Part shown: positions 41,825-43,125 of the stretch, piece by piece
How positions within the stretch are numbered: the stretch's first letter is position 1
Layout of the letters: each line of letters opens with the position of its first letter
From: Clostridiales bacterium
Lineage (GTDB): Bacteria > Bacillota > Clostridia > Lachnospirales > Anaerotignaceae
Length of the DNA stretch: 43,125 nt
Assembly: GCA_018364635.1 (NCBI GenBank)
Contig: JAGZLR010000015.1
Coordinates: 1-43,125 of the forward strand
Direction of reading: 5' to 3'
Notes under the pieces: generated by a model
Seen by the model: only the letters and a program-made list of their open reading frames with translations
Database searches by the model: none
What the model was told of the DNA's origin: nothing
Position numbers and translations under genes: made by a program

Positions 41825-43045
41825 TTATGAACGGTAATCCCCATTAATTTTTACGTATTCATAACTTAAATCACATCCCCAGGCAGTCGCATCTTTCTGT
41901 CCTTCCTGAATGGTACAGTCAATTCTAATTTCTTTTTCTAACAAAATTTCCTTTGCCTTCTCTTCATCAAAAGCAATTGGCGTGCCGCAATTCATTAGCG
42001 CAATCTTTCCCTTTGCACTTGAGAAGACAATATCTACTTTCTCAGGATTAAAAGTAACACCTGCATACCCCATTGCAGCTAAAACACGCCCCCAGTTAGC
42101 ATCTGCACCAAAAATTGCCGTTTTTACAAGGCTGCTTTTTACAACGGATTTCGCCAATATCTTTGCATCTTCCTCGCTTTTTGCCCCATAAATATTGACT
42201 TCAATAAATTTTGTGGCACCTTCTCCATCTCTTACTAGATCCTTTGCAAGCGTTTCACAAATAAAATGAAGTGCTTCATAAAAGATTGTATATTCTTTTG
42301 TTCCTATTTGAATAGAATCGTTCTGTGCCATGCCATTGGCAAGAACAACAATCGTATCATTGGTGCTAGTATCTCCATCCACAGAAACCATGTTAAACGT
42401 GGATGGCACACATGCGCTTAAAGCATGTTGTAGCACCTCTTTTTCAATGACTGCATCTGTTGTCACAAATGCTAACATCGTTGCCATATTAGGACAAATC
42501 ATGCCACTTCCTTTTGCCATGCCACCGATATGAACAAGCTTTCCTGAAAGCTCAATCTCGACAGCGACCTCTTTAGAATATGTATCTGTGGTCATAATAC
42601 TTTCTGCTGCAAGAAGCGCATCTTTTCTATCAGAGCCCAAAAGTGGTGCTGTTTCATGAATTCCTTTTTTGATAATCTCAATGGGAAAACGCGCACCGAT
42701 GACACCTGTAGATGCTGTCAAAATAGTGTCCGCTGGCACTCCCAACTCCTTTGCAAATGCTTCTGCCATCTCTTGATTTGCTTTCACACCCTCGGACCCT
42801 GTACAGGCATTGGCATTGCCGCTGTTTGCTACGATACCTGAAATTTTTTTATTCTCTTTTAATATGGCTTTATTTCTTAACACTGAGGTTGCTTTTACCT
42901 CGTTTGTAGTAAATGCCGCAGCTACAACTGCTGGCACCTCACTTTTTAAAAGTGCTAAATCTTTCTTTCCTTCCTTAATTCCTATCGCTGCACCCGTGGC
43001 TTGGTATCCCTTTGCGGCTAACACACCACCATCAATCATCTTCAT
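41825..43045 (-). CDS. argJ: Bifunctional glutamate N-acetyltransferase / amino-acid acetyltransferase
   Basis: ArgJ recycles the acetyl group between acetylornithine and glutamate; the bifunctional form also uses acetyl-CoA. The 406-residue precursor has FTTNEVKATSVLRNKAIL, GIVANSGNANACTG, TASTGVIGARFP, KGSGMICPNMATMLAFVTTDA with the self-cleavage site before the nucleophilic Thr of ATML, SVDGDTSTNDT, and the end WGCDLSYEYVKINGDYRS. The ribosome site AAGGAGGA lies 6 bases before the ATG. A second, diverged argJ copy ends only 20 bases upstream. Confidence 0.95.
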   Translation of the reverse strand: MKMIDGGVLAAKGYQATGAAIGIKEGKKDLALLKSEVPAVVAAAFTTNEVKATSVLRNKAILKENKKISGIVANSGNANACTGSEGVKANQEMAEAFAKELGVPADTILTASTGVIGARFPIEIIKKGIHETAPLLGSDRKDALLAAESIMTTDTYSKEVAVEIELSGKLVHIGGMAKGSGMICPNMATMLAFVTTDAVIEKEVLQHALSACVPSTFNMVSVDGDTSTNDTIVVLANGMAQNDSIQIGTKEYTIFYEALHFICETLAKDLVRDGEGATKFIEVNIYGAKSEEDAKILAKSVVKSSLVKTAIFGADANWGRVLAAMGYAGVTFNPEKVDIVFSSAKGKIALMNCGTPIAFDEEKAKEILLEKEIRIDCTIQEGQKDATAWGCDLSYEYVKINGDYRS

Positions 43046-43065
43046 AAAAACTCCTCCTTAATCTC

Positions 43066-43125
43066 TATTAAGTTCTGGAACGATACTCTCCATTAATTCT
43101 CACATACTCATGGCCTAAATCGCAT
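43066..43125 (-). CDS. argJ: Second argJ copy, C-terminal end (partial at window edge)
   Basis: The last 60 bases, read on the minus strand, give an open frame ending CDLGHEYVRINGEYRSRT and a TAA at 43068-43066. It lines up with the last residues of the complete ArgJ just downstream (CDLSYEYVKINGDYRS). The two copies differ at many bases, so this is not a duplicated read or a broken single gene. Only 18-19 codons are visible, so length and integrity of this copy are unknown. Confidence 0.8.

Noticed and set aside
43046..43125. Upstream argJ end as an assembly duplication of the downstream gene
   Set aside because: The two 3' ends differ at many bases and in the last residues, so they are separate, diverged copies.
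1..43125. CRISPR array, insertion sequence or prophage
   Set aside because: No spaced direct repeats, transposase, integrase or phage structural genes were recognised on either strand.

Overview
The window is AT-rich, dense, chromosomal DNA of a low-GC anaerobic Clostridia member (Bacillota, probably near Lachnospirales; I cannot name the genus). The evidence is the Bcd-EtfB-EtfA-Hbd set of butyrate-forming fermenters, strong AAGGAGG-type ribosome sites, RecU, a CBS-domain pyrophosphatase, a RelQ-type alarmone synthetase and the clostridial UPF0210/ACT pair. No prophage, transposase, CRISPR array or rRNA was seen. Nearly all genes are on the minus strand. The exceptions are a partial gene at the left edge, a flavin reductase plus small acidic protein (20.5-21.3 kb), and a tRNA-Arg plus polysaccharide deacetylase (28.3-29.3 kb).

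Layout: 0-0.3 kb, the tail of a DUF4230-like protein. 0.36-3.8 kb, an apparent operon pepD > AI-2E-type permease > tcdA. 3.9-5.6 kb, ACT-domain protein > UPF0210 protein. 5.7-7.1 kb, an NCS2 purine permease with a possible short leader ORF. 7.3-11.8 kb, butyryl-CoA formation (bcd-etfB-etfA from a near-consensus promoter with a long leader, then hbd from its own promoter). 11.9-15.2 kb, transaldolase > transketolase > thpR. 15.4-16.8 kb, threonine synthase. 16.9-20.3 kb, an rRNA m5C methyltransferase > YgiQ radical SAM protein. 21.3-22.8 kb, RelQ > metallophosphoesterase. 23.0-27.3 kb, CBS-type pyrophosphatase and glycogen phosphorylase. 27.4-28.1 kb, a ZIP-like membrane protein. 29.4-34.2 kb, an overlapping operon queG > recU > tldD > pmbA/tldE > ogt-like. 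34.3-37.9 kb, serC > serA > DUF1015. 38.2-39.6 kb, an FAH-family hydrolase > PPC/DUF296 protein. 39.7-43.1 kb, arginine biosynthesis argJ(partial) > argJ > argB > argD.

Most of the window is core metabolism: amino-acid biosynthesis (Thr, Ser, Arg), non-oxidative pentose phosphate flux, butyrate fermentation, glycogen breakdown and tRNA/rRNA modification. The points most worth a second look are two diverged tandem argJ copies at the right edge; an Ogt-like protein that keeps the PCHR nucleophile but has lost the usual base-flipping residues; the serC-serA-DUF1015 neighbourhood; the UPF0210/ACT pair of unknown function; a ZIP-fold protein without the metal-site motif; and short ORFs in the leaders of bcd and of the purine permease. 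Several starts were moved inward because the Shine-Dalgarno sequence overlaps or lies inside the longest reading frame. All family calls come from reading motifs; no database search was made.
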